Source: Massilia alkalitolerans DSM 17462
GTDB lineage: Bacteria; Pseudomonadota; Gammaproteobacteria; Burkholderiales; Burkholderiaceae_D
Direction: 5' to 3'
Assembly (NCBI RefSeq): GCF_000427785.1
Contig: NZ_ATYR01000038.1
Coordinates: 1 to 39,755, forward strand
DNA: 39,755 nucleotides
Shown one piece after another: positions 8,016-15,995 of the stretch (position 1 is the stretch's first letter; each line of letters begins with the position of its first letter). Under the pieces are notes generated by a model. That model was not told where the DNA came from and did no database searches. It saw only the letters and a program-made list of their open reading frames with translations. The translations under genes were made by a program, and so were the position numbers.

Positions 8016-9452
8016 ATGATAAAGCGTCTAACCATCCTGCAGATTAACGATCTGCACGGCTGCGTCGAGCCACATCCTGAACTCGTCCGAAGTGCGCAGG
8101 GCGACCAGTTCCAAACTCTCGGCGGACTCGCACGTATTGCTGCGCCGGTGAAACAAATCCGTACCGGTATGCAGGATGGAGTACTGCTTCTCGACAACGG
8201 CGACACCTTCCATCGAACCTATCTTGCGGTACAGTCAAATGGGGAAGCGCTTGCCCCGCTCATGAACGCCTTTAAGCCGGATGCGATGACGGTGCACTGG
8301 GAGTTCGCATATGGCCCGGACCAGGTACAACGGCTGGCGAACATGCTGAGCTATCCAATCCTTGCCATCAATTGCTTTCGGGTCGACGGCGAACTGTTTT
8401 TTCAACCGTACCTGATTCGCGAAAGAAGCGGCTTGCGTGTCGCGGTGATCGCCATCGCTTGTCATATCGTCGACAAGACGATGCCGCGCGCGTTTAGCGA
8501 AGGCTTGCGCTTCAGTGTTGGCCGCGAAGAGCTTCCAGAATGGATTCGTCATGTACGTGAGCATGAGCGTGCTGATCTGGTCGTTATACTCTCGCATCTC
8601 GGTTTTCCGCAGGACGTGAAACTTGCCTCCGAAGTAGACGGCATCGATATCCTGGTTAGCGGTCATACCCACAACCGGATGGAAGCGCCCGTCATGGAAA
8701 ATGGCGCCATCATTTTTCAGTCCGGGTGCCATGGCTCGTTCATCGGCCGGCTCAATCTGGACATCGATGATGGTGAGATCGTGCGGCACCATCACCAGCT
8801 GATCGCGGTCGACGAACGCTTCGCTCCTGACAGAGAAGTGCAACAGCAGGTCGATACTGCGATGGCCCCGTATCGGACCATACTTTCTCAGATCGTTGGG
8901 CATACAAATGTAGCGCTGACTCGTTATCAGTCACTGCAATGTTCGATGGACGATCTGCTGCTCGACGCTATCGCACTGGCCGCCGGCACCGAAATCGCAT
9001 TCTCGAATGGCTGGCGTTATGGTGCGCCAATCCCGCCTGGCCCGATTATCATCAATGATCTGTGGAATATTATTCCGACAAATCCAGCGGTCGAGACGGT
9101 GGAATTGACGGGCGAGGAAATTCGCGTCATGTTGGAAGAGAACCTGGAGCGCACCTTTTCGTCCGATCCTTTCCAACAGATGGGTGGATACGTGAAGCGC
9201 TGCCGCGGCGTCCGGCTGTATGTGAAGATCGAGAACCCGGTCGGGAGCCGCGTCGATCGCCTGTTCGTACTTGGTGCACCCGTCGATCCCGACCGCCGCT
9301 ACACGGCGGCATTCGTGACCGACCAGGGCGTCCCCATGAAATTCGGATGCAATCGCACAGTGCTCGACACGCGCGCCATTGAAGCGCTTCAGCGCTACCT
9401 GGCGCTCTCGACAGCCGGAAGTTGCAGCAATGGTTCGGTAACCGCAGTATAG
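8016..9452 (+). CDS. SoxB-like metallophosphatase/5'-nucleotidase family protein, no signal peptide
   Basis: A 478-aa protein with the two-domain UshA/SoxB plan: an N-terminal metallophosphatase (D12-L-H14, GD63T, GH217TH219) and a C-terminal nucleotidase-like domain (about 285-460). Where 5'-nucleotidases have GNHEF, this has V-H-W-E-F (residues 93-97), a tryptophan variant characteristic of SoxB thiosulfohydrolases. SoxB releases sulfate from the SoxY-bound sulfur chain in the periplasm, but this protein has no Sec or Tat signal, starting almost at once with the first metal motif. GGAG at 8006-8009 fits ATG 8016 better than ATG 8010 or 8013. It is likely a cytosolic SoxB relative, with sulfur-compound or nucleotide hydrolysis both open. 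Confidence 0.75.
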   Translation: MIKRLTILQINDLHGCVEPHPELVRSAQGDQFQTLGGLARIAAPVKQIRTGMQDGVLLLDNGDTFHRTYLAVQSNGEALAPLMNAFKPDAMTVHWEFAYGPDQVQRLANMLSYPILAINCFRVDGELFFQPYLIRERSGLRVAVIAIACHIVDKTMPRAFSEGLRFSVGREELPEWIRHVREHERADLVVILSHLGFPQDVKLASEVDGIDILVSGHTHNRMEAPVMENGAIIFQSGCHGSFIGRLNLDIDDGEIVRHHHQLIAVDERFAPDREVQQQVDTAMAPYRTILSQIVGHTNVALTRYQSLQCSMDDLLLDAIALAAGTEIAFSNGWRYGAPIPPGPIIINDLWNIIPTNPAVETVELTGEEIRVMLEENLERTFSSDPFQQMGGYVKRCRGVRLYVKIENPVGSRVDRLFVLGAPVDPDRRYTAAFVTDQGVPMKFGCNRTVLDTRAIEALQRYLALSTAGSCSNGSVTAV

Positions 9453-9473
9453 CGGTTCAGGTTGACGTGCGCG

Positions 9474-9493
9474 ATGCTTCTCATGCGAAGCAT
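9474..9493. promoter_or_regulatory. Perfect inverted repeat upstream of AcfC-like gene
   Basis: ATGCTTC and GAAGCAT are exact complements separated by 6 bases. The repeat is followed at once by TACAAT (9493-9498), a good -10 hexamer candidate, and lies about 75 bases before the AcfC-like start. It could be an operator overlapping the promoter. A matching -35 box at normal spacing is not evident. Confidence 0.45.
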
Positions 9494-9568
9494 ACAATAG
9501 AGGGGGGCTCGCTCCATGAACACGGTACATGGTGTGGACGCCTTATCTCATCAAACTCTGGAGGGAAA

Positions 9569-10354
9569 ATGGACAAGAATGGTCATTCGCAGGGACGTCG
9601 CACGATCGCGATGCTGGCACTCGGACTGGCCTGTTTCGTCAGCGGGGGCAGCGTGCTCGCTGCCGATGCGCTGTTCGTCTATGGTCCAGGTGGACCAGCG
9701 CCGGCAATGAAGGAAGCCGCTGCAGCCTTCCAGCGGCAGCATGGCGTGCAGGTCGAAGTGACTTCCGGGCCCACGCCGAGCTGGATCGACAAGGCCAGGC
9801 AGAACGCCGACGTCATCTACAGCGGTTCAGAGACCATGATGACCGACTTCGTGGTGGCGATGGAGGGCCGTATCGACGAGAAGACGATCACGCCCCTGTA
9901 CCTTCGTCCGATGTCGATCTTGGTGAGGCCCGGGAATCCGAAGCGCATTACCGGTTTCCAGGACCTGCTCAAGCCGGGCACGAAGATCCTGGTCGTCAAC
10001 GGCGCTGGCCAGAACGGCGTCTGGGAGGACATCGCCGGCCGCAAAGGCGATATCGGCACCGTGCGCCAATTGCGCCGCAATATCGTCAGCTATGCACCGA
10101 ACAGCGCGGTGGCCCGCACGACCTGGACGGAAAAGACCGACATCGACGTCTGGCTGATCTGGAATATTTGGCAGGTAGCAAACCCTAAGTTGGCCGACAC
10201 GGTGCCGATCGAGCCGGACTATGCGATCTACCGGGACACCGGAGTCGCCTTGTCGCTGCAAGGCATGAAGAAGCCGCTGGCCAGGCAGTTCGTCGACTTC
10301 CTGCAATCGAAGGAGGGCGCACGGATCTTTGCCAAGTGGGGATGGAAAACCTGA
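9569..10354 (+). CDS. Periplasmic substrate-binding protein, AcfC-like
   Basis: A 261-aa extracellular solute-binding protein. A Sec signal peptide (about 1-31, hydrophobic core AMLALGLACFV, cleavage after VLA) precedes a ModA/SBP-like fold with YGPGGPAPAMKEAA, then SETMMTDFV and GAGQNGVWED. The pattern matches accessory colonisation factor AcfC-type proteins, which bind oxyanions such as sulfate in related families. GGAGGG at 9560-9565 sets the start; the upstream open frame is longer but lacks support. No ABC permease or ATPase gene is near, so it either serves a distant transporter or senses a ligand. Placement just after the SoxB-like gene suggests a sulfur-related ligand, an inference only. 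Confidence 0.75.
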   Translation: MDKNGHSQGRRTIAMLALGLACFVSGGSVLAADALFVYGPGGPAPAMKEAAAAFQRQHGVQVEVTSGPTPSWIDKARQNADVIYSGSETMMTDFVVAMEGRIDEKTITPLYLRPMSILVRPGNPKRITGFQDLLKPGTKILVVNGAGQNGVWEDIAGRKGDIGTVRQLRRNIVSYAPNSAVARTTWTEKTDIDVWLIWNIWQVANPKLADTVPIEPDYAIYRDTGVALSLQGMKKPLARQFVDFLQSKEGARIFAKWGWKT

Positions 10355-10821
10355 TTGTTATCCGGTGCGACAAGGACGGCGCGGCAAGTGCCGCGTCCTG
10401 TGTCCGAGTATCCGACCAGGCATAGTTATCGCGAGCTCAGCTTGAGAGGCGTACATGACGCCGTTCGATGCAGATCGCTGTGGTCCGCGCGTCTGTTCAA
10501 CACGACGCTTCTCTGGACACTACCCCTGCACCAGGGGGTAACCGAGAAAAGGAGAGTCCCCACAAGGCCTCTGGGTTTGCTTACAGGATGAGCAGCGTAC
10601 ATTAGCCTTCAGCGTTCATCGGTAAATCAAACGCGCGCCGGAGTACACAACTTGACAAGGAAAATCACGAATTTTGCAAAGGGGAACGGTACATGCCGTT
10701 CTCCTAAACTGGTCTAAGATCGGCTGTAAGGCCTCATCCGGCCCTGTTTGTTTTAGCAATCAAGCGTATCCCGGACTGGCGATAAAGCTGTTCAGTCTTC
10801 AACCCTGAAATGGAGGCTCCG
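10355..10821. other. Intergenic region with a hairpin
   Basis: About 470 bases without a supported gene. An inverted repeat at 10681-10704 pairs GGGGAACGG with CCGTTCTCC (8 of 9 pairs, 6-base loop) but has no T-run, so it is more likely regulatory than a terminator. TTGACA at 10652-10657 is a possible -35 box without a good -10 box. A 78-codon open frame at 10355-10591 has no domain and is probably not translated. Confidence 0.4.
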
Positions 10822-11238
10822 ATGTTTCCTGCAACAACTGAAAAAGCCGAACGCAATACGTCAGTGGCCGCTATGCAGCGCTTCGACCAGCAGTTACGAG
10901 AGAATATCGCGCGACTCAAGGGGGCAGACAAGCAGGCGATAGAGCAGCGCTTGAGAGAACTTGATCGTGAGTGGAATGTCGAGAGGGCGATCGAGGTCGA
11001 GGCGCCGAGCATGATTCTGCTCGGCCTGGCACTGGGCAGCCTGAGCAATCGAAAATGGTTCGCGGTGTCTGCGATGGCGGCGAGCATGGTCATTCTGCAC
11101 AACCTGCAGGGCTGGTACCCGCTATTGCCCGTCTTTCGTGCCGCAGGACTGCGTACCGCCGAGGAAATCGAGCAGGAACGCATGGCATTGAAGGCATTGC
11201 TAGGCGAAAAATCCACGCTGGCAACCACAGTTCATTAA
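10822..11238 (+). CDS. DUF2892-like membrane protein, copy 1
   Basis: A 138-aa protein. An N-terminal charged helical part (about 15-55) contains RLRELDREWNVERAIE; two hydrophobic segments follow (about 62-100), ending in LHNLQGWYPLLPVFRAAG, and then R-T-A-x-E-I-x-x-E-R-M-A-L-K. The hydrophobic pair and GWxPxLPVxR pattern match the DUF2892 membrane domain often linked to rhodaneses. Start 10822 rather than 10810 because TGGAGG (10811-10816) serves it. It is a paralogue of the next gene, 10 bases away, and precedes a persulfide dioxygenase, so a role at the membrane in sulfane sulfur handling is plausible. No catalytic residue is apparent. Confidence 0.7.
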   Translation: MFPATTEKAERNTSVAAMQRFDQQLRENIARLKGADKQAIEQRLRELDREWNVERAIEVEAPSMILLGLALGSLSNRKWFAVSAMAASMVILHNLQGWYPLLPVFRAAGLRTAEEIEQERMALKALLGEKSTLATTVH

Positions 11239-11248
11239 GGAGCCCATC

Positions 11249-11698
11249 ATGTTCACAGCCACCGCGACGCAAGTATCTGGCCACACCTCCGCGCATCTGA
11301 ACGAGCACATTCGTCACGCAACGGAGGAACGGATCGCCGAATACGAAGGCAACGACAAGAAGGCCCTGATCACCCGTCGCCTCAAGGAACTCGAGCACGA
11401 GTGGGATGTCGAGCGTACCCTTCAGACCAATTTTGCTACCCTCTCGCTCATCGGTCTCGCGCTCGCACTCAAGAGCGACAAGCGCTGGCTGGTACTGGCA
11501 GCCGGTGTTCCTGCCTTCATGGTGCAGCACGCGCTGCAAGGCTGGTGTCCGCCGCTTCCCGTGCTGCGCCGCCTGGGTGTGCGCACGGCGAGGGAAATCG
11601 CCGAGGAGCGCTTTGCACTGAAGTCGCTGCGCGGCGACTTCGATGAGGTCGAGCGCTCGCAGGATCCGGACGCGATCGTCCGCGCGGTTCGCGCCTAG
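11249..11698 (+). CDS. DUF2892-like membrane protein, copy 2
   Basis: A 149-aa paralogue of the preceding protein. Shared blocks include RLKELEHEWDVERT, a two-segment hydrophobic core (about 68-105), ALQGWCPPLPVLRRLGVRTAREI and a closing E-R-F-A-L-K. It differs by a cysteine in GWCPP where copy 1 has tyrosine, and by a longer acidic tail. AAGGAG (11237-11242) precedes ATG 11249 at good spacing. The gene lies between copy 1 and the persulfide dioxygenase at 11732 on the same strand, so the three probably form one operon. The GWCPP cysteine is reminiscent of the membrane domain of YgaP-type rhodaneses. Function not established. Confidence 0.7.
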   Translation: MFTATATQVSGHTSAHLNEHIRHATEERIAEYEGNDKKALITRRLKELEHEWDVERTLQTNFATLSLIGLALALKSDKRWLVLAAGVPAFMVQHALQGWCPPLPVLRRLGVRTAREIAEERFALKSLRGDFDEVERSQDPDAIVRAVRA

Positions 11699-11731
11699 AT
11701 TTTGGGTAAACCATCGAAAAAAGGAGAAGCG

Positions 11732-12481
11732 ATGATTTTTCGCCAGTTATTCGAGCCGCTGTCGAGCACCTACACTTATCTTCTCGGCTGCGAGGAGACC
11801 GGTCAGGCAATACTGATCGACCCGGTCATTGTGAGCATGGAGCGCGACCTCGCCGAGATCGCGAAACTGGGGATGAAGCTTGCGTATACGGTCGATACGC
11901 ACATCCACGCCGACCACATCACCGCTGCACTCGAACTGAAGCGGCGTGCCGGCAGCAGCATCGCCGCTCCTGCGTATGACCGCCTTCCTTGCACCGATGT
12001 CGGCATCGAGGAAGGGGTACCGTTCCAGGTCGGGAGCGTACTGCTGCAACCGTTGCATACGCCCGGCCATACCGATGGCCACTTCGCCTACCTGTTAGGC
12101 GACCGCGTGTTCACCGGCGACGCGCTGTTGATCGACGGCTGTGGCCGAACCGACTTCCAGAACGGCAGCGCCGATGCCCTATACGACAGCGTGGCCAACA
12201 AACTGTTCGCCTTGCCGCCCGATACGCTGGTGTACCCGGCGCACGACTACCAGGACCGCAGGGTGTCGACCATCGAGCAGGAGCGCAAGCGCAATCCACG
12301 CCTGAAGCAGGGCACCGACCTGGCGCGCTTCAGGGAGATCATGGGGGGGCTGAACCTACCGTATCCGAAGTTTATCGACCATGCCGTCCCCGGGAACCGG
12401 CGCTGCGGGGTATGTCCGGATGATTTGCCCGAGCACCTAGGAGAATATTGTCGGGAAATGACAGAGAGCCCCCAAGGGTGA
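11732..12481 (+). CDS. ETHE1-type persulfide dioxygenase, copy 1
   Basis: A 249-aa metallo-beta-lactamase-fold protein of the ETHE1/persulfide dioxygenase family, which oxidises glutathione persulfide to sulfite. Likely iron ligands are His57 (in DTHIHADH), His113 (in HTPGHT) and Asp130 (in FTGDALL); the spacing His57-His113 equals that in ETHE1. The family signature GCGRTDFQ is at 136-143. The C-terminus has an extra tail with three cysteines (RRCGVCPDD, EYCRE) missing in the second copy at 30199. AAGGAG at 11721-11726 sets the start. The gene follows two DUF2892-like membrane proteins, which may bring persulfide substrate to it. Confidence 0.9.
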   Translation: MIFRQLFEPLSSTYTYLLGCEETGQAILIDPVIVSMERDLAEIAKLGMKLAYTVDTHIHADHITAALELKRRAGSSIAAPAYDRLPCTDVGIEEGVPFQVGSVLLQPLHTPGHTDGHFAYLLGDRVFTGDALLIDGCGRTDFQNGSADALYDSVANKLFALPPDTLVYPAHDYQDRRVSTIEQERKRNPRLKQGTDLARFREIMGGLNLPYPKFIDHAVPGNRRCGVCPDDLPEHLGEYCREMTESPQG

Positions 12482-12552
12482 GATGGTGTGCTGCCGGTGC
12501 CCCGCACTGAAGTTTGTACCACCAGTTAATTATTGTAAAGAACAGGGAAAAC

Positions 12553-12789
12553 ATGAAAGCCAATGTCGGAAAATTCGACGCGCGTCTGCGTGTTATCGTT
12601 GGCGCCACCGCCGTGGGCCTTGCCGCTACGGGCCTCGTCGGCCGGTGGGGGTGGCTCGGAGCCGTGCCGGTGCTGTCGGGCTTGATTCGCTTTTGCCCCA
12701 CGTACGCAATACTTGGAGTTGACTCTTGCAATCTGTCGCTAGGCGCCATGAAGCCTATGCGCATCGGCGGCGCCGAGCGGGCGGAATAG
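12553..12789 (+). CDS. Small DUF2892 inner-membrane protein
   Basis: A 78-aa protein starting MKANVGKFDARLRVIVGA and carrying two close hydrophobic segments (about 12-30 and 33-50) followed by FCPTYAILGVDSC. This is the common stand-alone DUF2892 form (YgaP membrane domain), with conserved N-terminal V-G-x-x-D-R/A-x-x-R and cysteine-containing C-P-x-Y. ATG 12553 is supported by AGGGA nearby. It follows the persulfide dioxygenase on the same strand. This family often neighbours rhodanese and sulfur-oxidation genes. Exact role unknown. Confidence 0.75.
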   Translation: MKANVGKFDARLRVIVGATAVGLAATGLVGRWGWLGAVPVLSGLIRFCPTYAILGVDSCNLSLGAMKPMRIGGAERAE

Positions 12790-12964
12790 TACGCCGCACC
12801 GCTTGCCGACCGACATGGGACACCGTCACGCTTGAGCTGGAAACTCCAATAAGCGAGCACCTGTATTATGCCGTCCGGGCTTGGTAATGGTGCATCGCCC
12901 TCGATAGCAACGGAGTTCCCACGGTTATTTTATGTATCTGTTTCGCTCCAAACGAGATCTTGCT

Positions 12965-13435
12965 ATGGAAAATAAACCGCTTCCAGCCTATCAAAATATT
13001 AAGAAATCCATGGTCGCCACAACCTTGATAGGTATAGGCTTGATGGCGGCGGTGGATGAGATCATATTTCACCAGATCCTCAGCTGGCATCATTTTTATG
13101 ATCGGGCAACACCTGCAATTGGCTAGGTCTCTGATGGTTTGCTTCATTCCACTGAATTGATTTTCTTGATCTCGGGTTCTTTCATGTTATCGAACTTGCG
13201 GTCCCAGCATGTTTTTTCTTCGCGTGCAGGGTGGGCAGGGTTGTTCTTGGGCTTGGGCACATTTCAGCTATTCGATGGATTGATTAATCACAAAGTTCTT
13301 CGGTTGCATCAGATTCGATATGGAGTCGATAACTTGTTGACCTATGACGTTGTATGGAATTCTGCTGGGGCGGTACTGCTGCTAGTCGGCCTTGTGATGG
13401 CAATGCGCGTACGTTCGTCTGCCGCCGCTCGGTGA
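12965..13435 (+). pseudogene. DUF2243 membrane protein interrupted by an in-frame amber codon
   Basis: Two open pieces in the same frame (to 13126 and from 13127) together make one DUF2243-family protein of about 156 residues with four hydrophobic segments. The first part holds GIGLMAAVDEIIFHQILSWHH and the second VSDGLLHSTELIFLISGS, GLGTFQLFDGLINH and the end. A single TAG at 13124-13126 splits them where the family is continuous; no frameshift is needed. The gene lies directly before the CtaG-like gene, its usual neighbour in proteobacteria. It is either a recent pseudogene, a sequencing error, or a case of readthrough or restart. An alternative start lies at 12932. Confidence 0.75.
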
Positions 13436-13440
13436 AGTAA

Positions 13441-14268
13441 ATGCACGCATACCGTACGGTCGAGCACGCGACATTGCGCGCCCACGATCATGCAAGCGGC
13501 CCACAATCTTATGGGGTAATTTTCTTACTGGGGGCTCTGTTACTACTTTATTTCGCAGCTGTTATTAAAACAAGAACTTCGGCCTCCACATGGACCATGT
13601 GGCGCACAACCAGCTTTTCAGTCGGGATTATTCTCCTTGGAATTCCCCTGTCGCCCGCCGTTATTTCTTATGCCCATTCAGACCTCCGCGGGCACATGGT
13701 TCAGCATTTGCTGTTGGGCATGTTTGCACCGCTGGCGCTCGTTCTCGGCGCCCCCGGGACCCTACTGCTGCGATCGATACGCACGGAGGTAGCCAGGCGA
13801 TTGGTCGCCCTGCTCGATACCAGGCCGGTACGGTTTCTCATTCATCCTGTCACCGCGGTCGTGTTGGACATGGGAGCCATGTGCCTACTCTATCTGAGCC
13901 CTCTTTACGTGATAAGCACGACCAATCCGACGATCCACTTTTTGGTTCACCTCCATTTCGTATTGTCTGGTTACCTCTATACCTGGTCTATCGCCGGACC
14001 CGACCCTGCGCCCCATCGACCTAGCCTTGTTCTGCGCCTCGGGGTGCTTTTCATTGGCACCGCTGTTCACGCAACCCTGTCCAAGTCAATGTACGCGTAT
14101 GGCTTTCCGCGAGGAACTGGACGCGACATATCAGAAATAGAAGCATCGGCAAAACTGATGTACTACGGGGGCGATGTTGCCGAAATACTGCTCACGATCG
14201 CATTCTTTGCGATTTGGTTTCGCAAGGAGCGCGGCCGCTCGGTATCACTCCAGGCAAAAAGCGCTTGA
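13441..14268 (+). CDS. CtaG-like cytochrome c oxidase assembly factor (caa3_CtaG family)
   Basis: A 275-aa integral membrane protein with about seven hydrophobic helices. Histidines are in the expected places: SDLRGHMVQHLLLGM, IHFLVHLHFVLSGYLY and LFIGTAVHATLSKSMY. These fit the caa3-type CtaG family (DUF1404), involved in delivery of copper to haem-copper oxidases. It begins 5 bases after the DUF2243 stop, and the two are a frequent pair. The cbb3-type oxidase and CopCD genes nearby provide a plausible client and copper source. Two cysteines are not arranged as a Cu motif; histidines are the likely ligands. Confidence 0.85.
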   Translation: MHAYRTVEHATLRAHDHASGPQSYGVIFLLGALLLLYFAAVIKTRTSASTWTMWRTTSFSVGIILLGIPLSPAVISYAHSDLRGHMVQHLLLGMFAPLALVLGAPGTLLLRSIRTEVARRLVALLDTRPVRFLIHPVTAVVLDMGAMCLLYLSPLYVISTTNPTIHFLVHLHFVLSGYLYTWSIAGPDPAPHRPSLVLRLGVLFIGTAVHATLSKSMYAYGFPRGTGRDISEIEASAKLMYYGGDVAEILLTIAFFAIWFRKERGRSVSLQAKSA

Positions 14269-14572
14269 TATGTAGCGCGGGTATATTTCCCGTGCAGTAG
14301 CGCTATGCCCACCTCATCGCTCATTCGGCTCCACCCTGGGACAATTTGTCCGCTTGCGGATGGGGAGTTAATTGCGTAATCTTTGTTGACAGCTGAGCAA
14401 TGAGCTCGGCACTTGCCTTTTTCCGCCGCTGCGAATGCCGTCGTGCTTAGTTTTTCGATGTCACCTGAGCCGATATCATTGCAGTGTCTCAAAGCACAGC
14501 GGATTGTCGTCTTCAGCTACTGAGGCTTGTCGGGCGGCGAGAAAAGGCGCGCCAAATTCATGAAAGAACACC
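14269..14572. other. Intergenic region before cioAB
   Basis: About 300 bases without a gene. It should hold the promoter of the oxidase operon. A TTGACA lies in it, but no well-spaced -10 box is obvious, and no FNR-type TTGAT-N4-ATCAA site was seen. Confidence 0.4.
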
Positions 14573-15988
14573 ATGTTTGAGCTTCCGACTGCTTTGTTGC
14601 TGGCACGTGTGCAATTTGCGTTCACAGTCAGCTTCCATTTCCTTTTTCCAGCAATAACGATTGGACTTGCAAGCTACCTGGCCGTGCTCGAAGGACTATG
14701 GCTAAGGACGGGCAGATCGGAGTACATGGACTTGTTTAAGTACTGGGTAAAGATCTTTGCACTCGTCTTTGCCATGGGAGTCGTGTCCGGCATCGTGATG
14801 TCTTACCAGTTCGGCACCAACTGGGCTGTTTTCTCCGACCGAGCGGGCCCGGTGATCGGCCCATTGATGGCCTATGAAGTGTTGACCGCTTTCTTTCTAG
14901 AAGCCGGTTTCCTCGGAGTAATGTTGTTCGGTATGCATCGTGTCGGCAAGAAGCTGCACTTCCTTGCCACTCTCATGGTTGCCTTGGGTACCTTCTTCTC
15001 GGCTTTCTGGATCCTGTCGGTCAATAGCTGGATGCAGACCCCGTCCGGGTTCGCAATCAACACCGCCGGCCAGTTCATTCCCAACGGAAGCTGGTTGGAA
15101 ATCATTTTCAACCCCAGTTTTCCGTACCGCCTCGCGCATACGGTGTCCGCCGCTTATCTCACCACGGCGTTTATCGTCGGCAGTATCGGCGCCTTTCATT
15201 TATTGAAAAACAGCGGCAACCCACGGGCCCGAATCATGTTTTCGATGGCGATGTGGATGGCCGCGATTGTCGCGCCGCTGCAGATTATTATTGGAGACAT
15301 GCACGGCTTGAATACGCTCGAGCATCAGCCTGCCAAAGTCATGGCGATGGAAGGTCATTTCCAGAGTCACAAGGACGGTGCGCCTTTGATCCTCTTTGGC
15401 ATTCCGAATTCGGCGTTAAACCGGGTGGATTACGCCATCGAAATTCCCAAGGCCTCGTCCTTGATTCTGAAACACGATCTGCATGCGCCGTTGGCGGGCC
15501 TCGATACGGTTCCCCTCGAGAACCGCCCACCTGTCGGCATCGTGTTCTGGTCATTCCGGATCATGGTGGGGCTTGGCTTTTTGATGGCCGGTCTCGGGCT
15601 ATTGAGTTTATATGCCCGCTATCGGGGCAGATTGTACGTATCACGTCCGCTACTAAGATTTGCCGTAGCGATGGGGCCGTCGGGTCTGATTGCCGTACTG
15701 GCAGGCTGGGTGACAACCGAGGTTGGCCGCCAGCCCTGGACGGTATATGGCCTGATGCGCACTGCCGAGTCGGCATCGCCGCTTGCGGCTCCCGCCGTTG
15801 CGGCCTCGCTGGCCGCCTTTGTGGTCATTTATTTTCTGGTGTTTGGGGCTGGCGTGCTTTACATAATCAAGCTCCTGTCCAAGGCGCTTGTCTCCCATGA
15901 GCCTGAGCTGCCGGACTTGCCCGTACGAACGGCTGGCATCACGCCGGCGCCGGCCATTGCGCATACTTCCACCCACATCCCGAGCTGA
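14573..15988 (+). CDS. cioA: Cyanide-insensitive bd-type quinol oxidase subunit I
   Basis: A 471-aa membrane protein of the CydA family. It starts MFELPTALLLARVQFAFTVSFH, has the haem b595-type histidine in that first helix, MSYQFGTNWAVF, the GDMHGLNTLEHQPAK quinol-site segment, and the GRQPWTVYG signature late in the protein. At about 470 residues and with a short Q-loop it is of the CioA type rather than the 520-aa E. coli CydA type. It oxidises ubiquinol and reduces oxygen without pumping protons. CioAB is often less sensitive to cyanide and sulfide, useful next to sulfide-oxidising enzymes. The gene forms an operon with cioB (7-base gap) and the DUF2474 gene. Confidence 0.92.
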   Translation: MFELPTALLLARVQFAFTVSFHFLFPAITIGLASYLAVLEGLWLRTGRSEYMDLFKYWVKIFALVFAMGVVSGIVMSYQFGTNWAVFSDRAGPVIGPLMAYEVLTAFFLEAGFLGVMLFGMHRVGKKLHFLATLMVALGTFFSAFWILSVNSWMQTPSGFAINTAGQFIPNGSWLEIIFNPSFPYRLAHTVSAAYLTTAFIVGSIGAFHLLKNSGNPRARIMFSMAMWMAAIVAPLQIIIGDMHGLNTLEHQPAKVMAMEGHFQSHKDGAPLILFGIPNSALNRVDYAIEIPKASSLILKHDLHAPLAGLDTVPLENRPPVGIVFWSFRIMVGLGFLMAGLGLLSLYARYRGRLYVSRPLLRFAVAMGPSGLIAVLAGWVTTEVGRQPWTVYGLMRTAESASPLAAPAVAASLAAFVVIYFLVFGAGVLYIIKLLSKALVSHEPELPDLPVRTAGITPAPAIAHTSTHIPS

Positions 15989-15995
15989 GTGTTCC

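Noticed and set aside
8235..9530. Long minus-strand frames opposite the SoxB-like gene
   Set aside because: Shadows of GC-rich codon use; the plus-strand protein has full family motifs.
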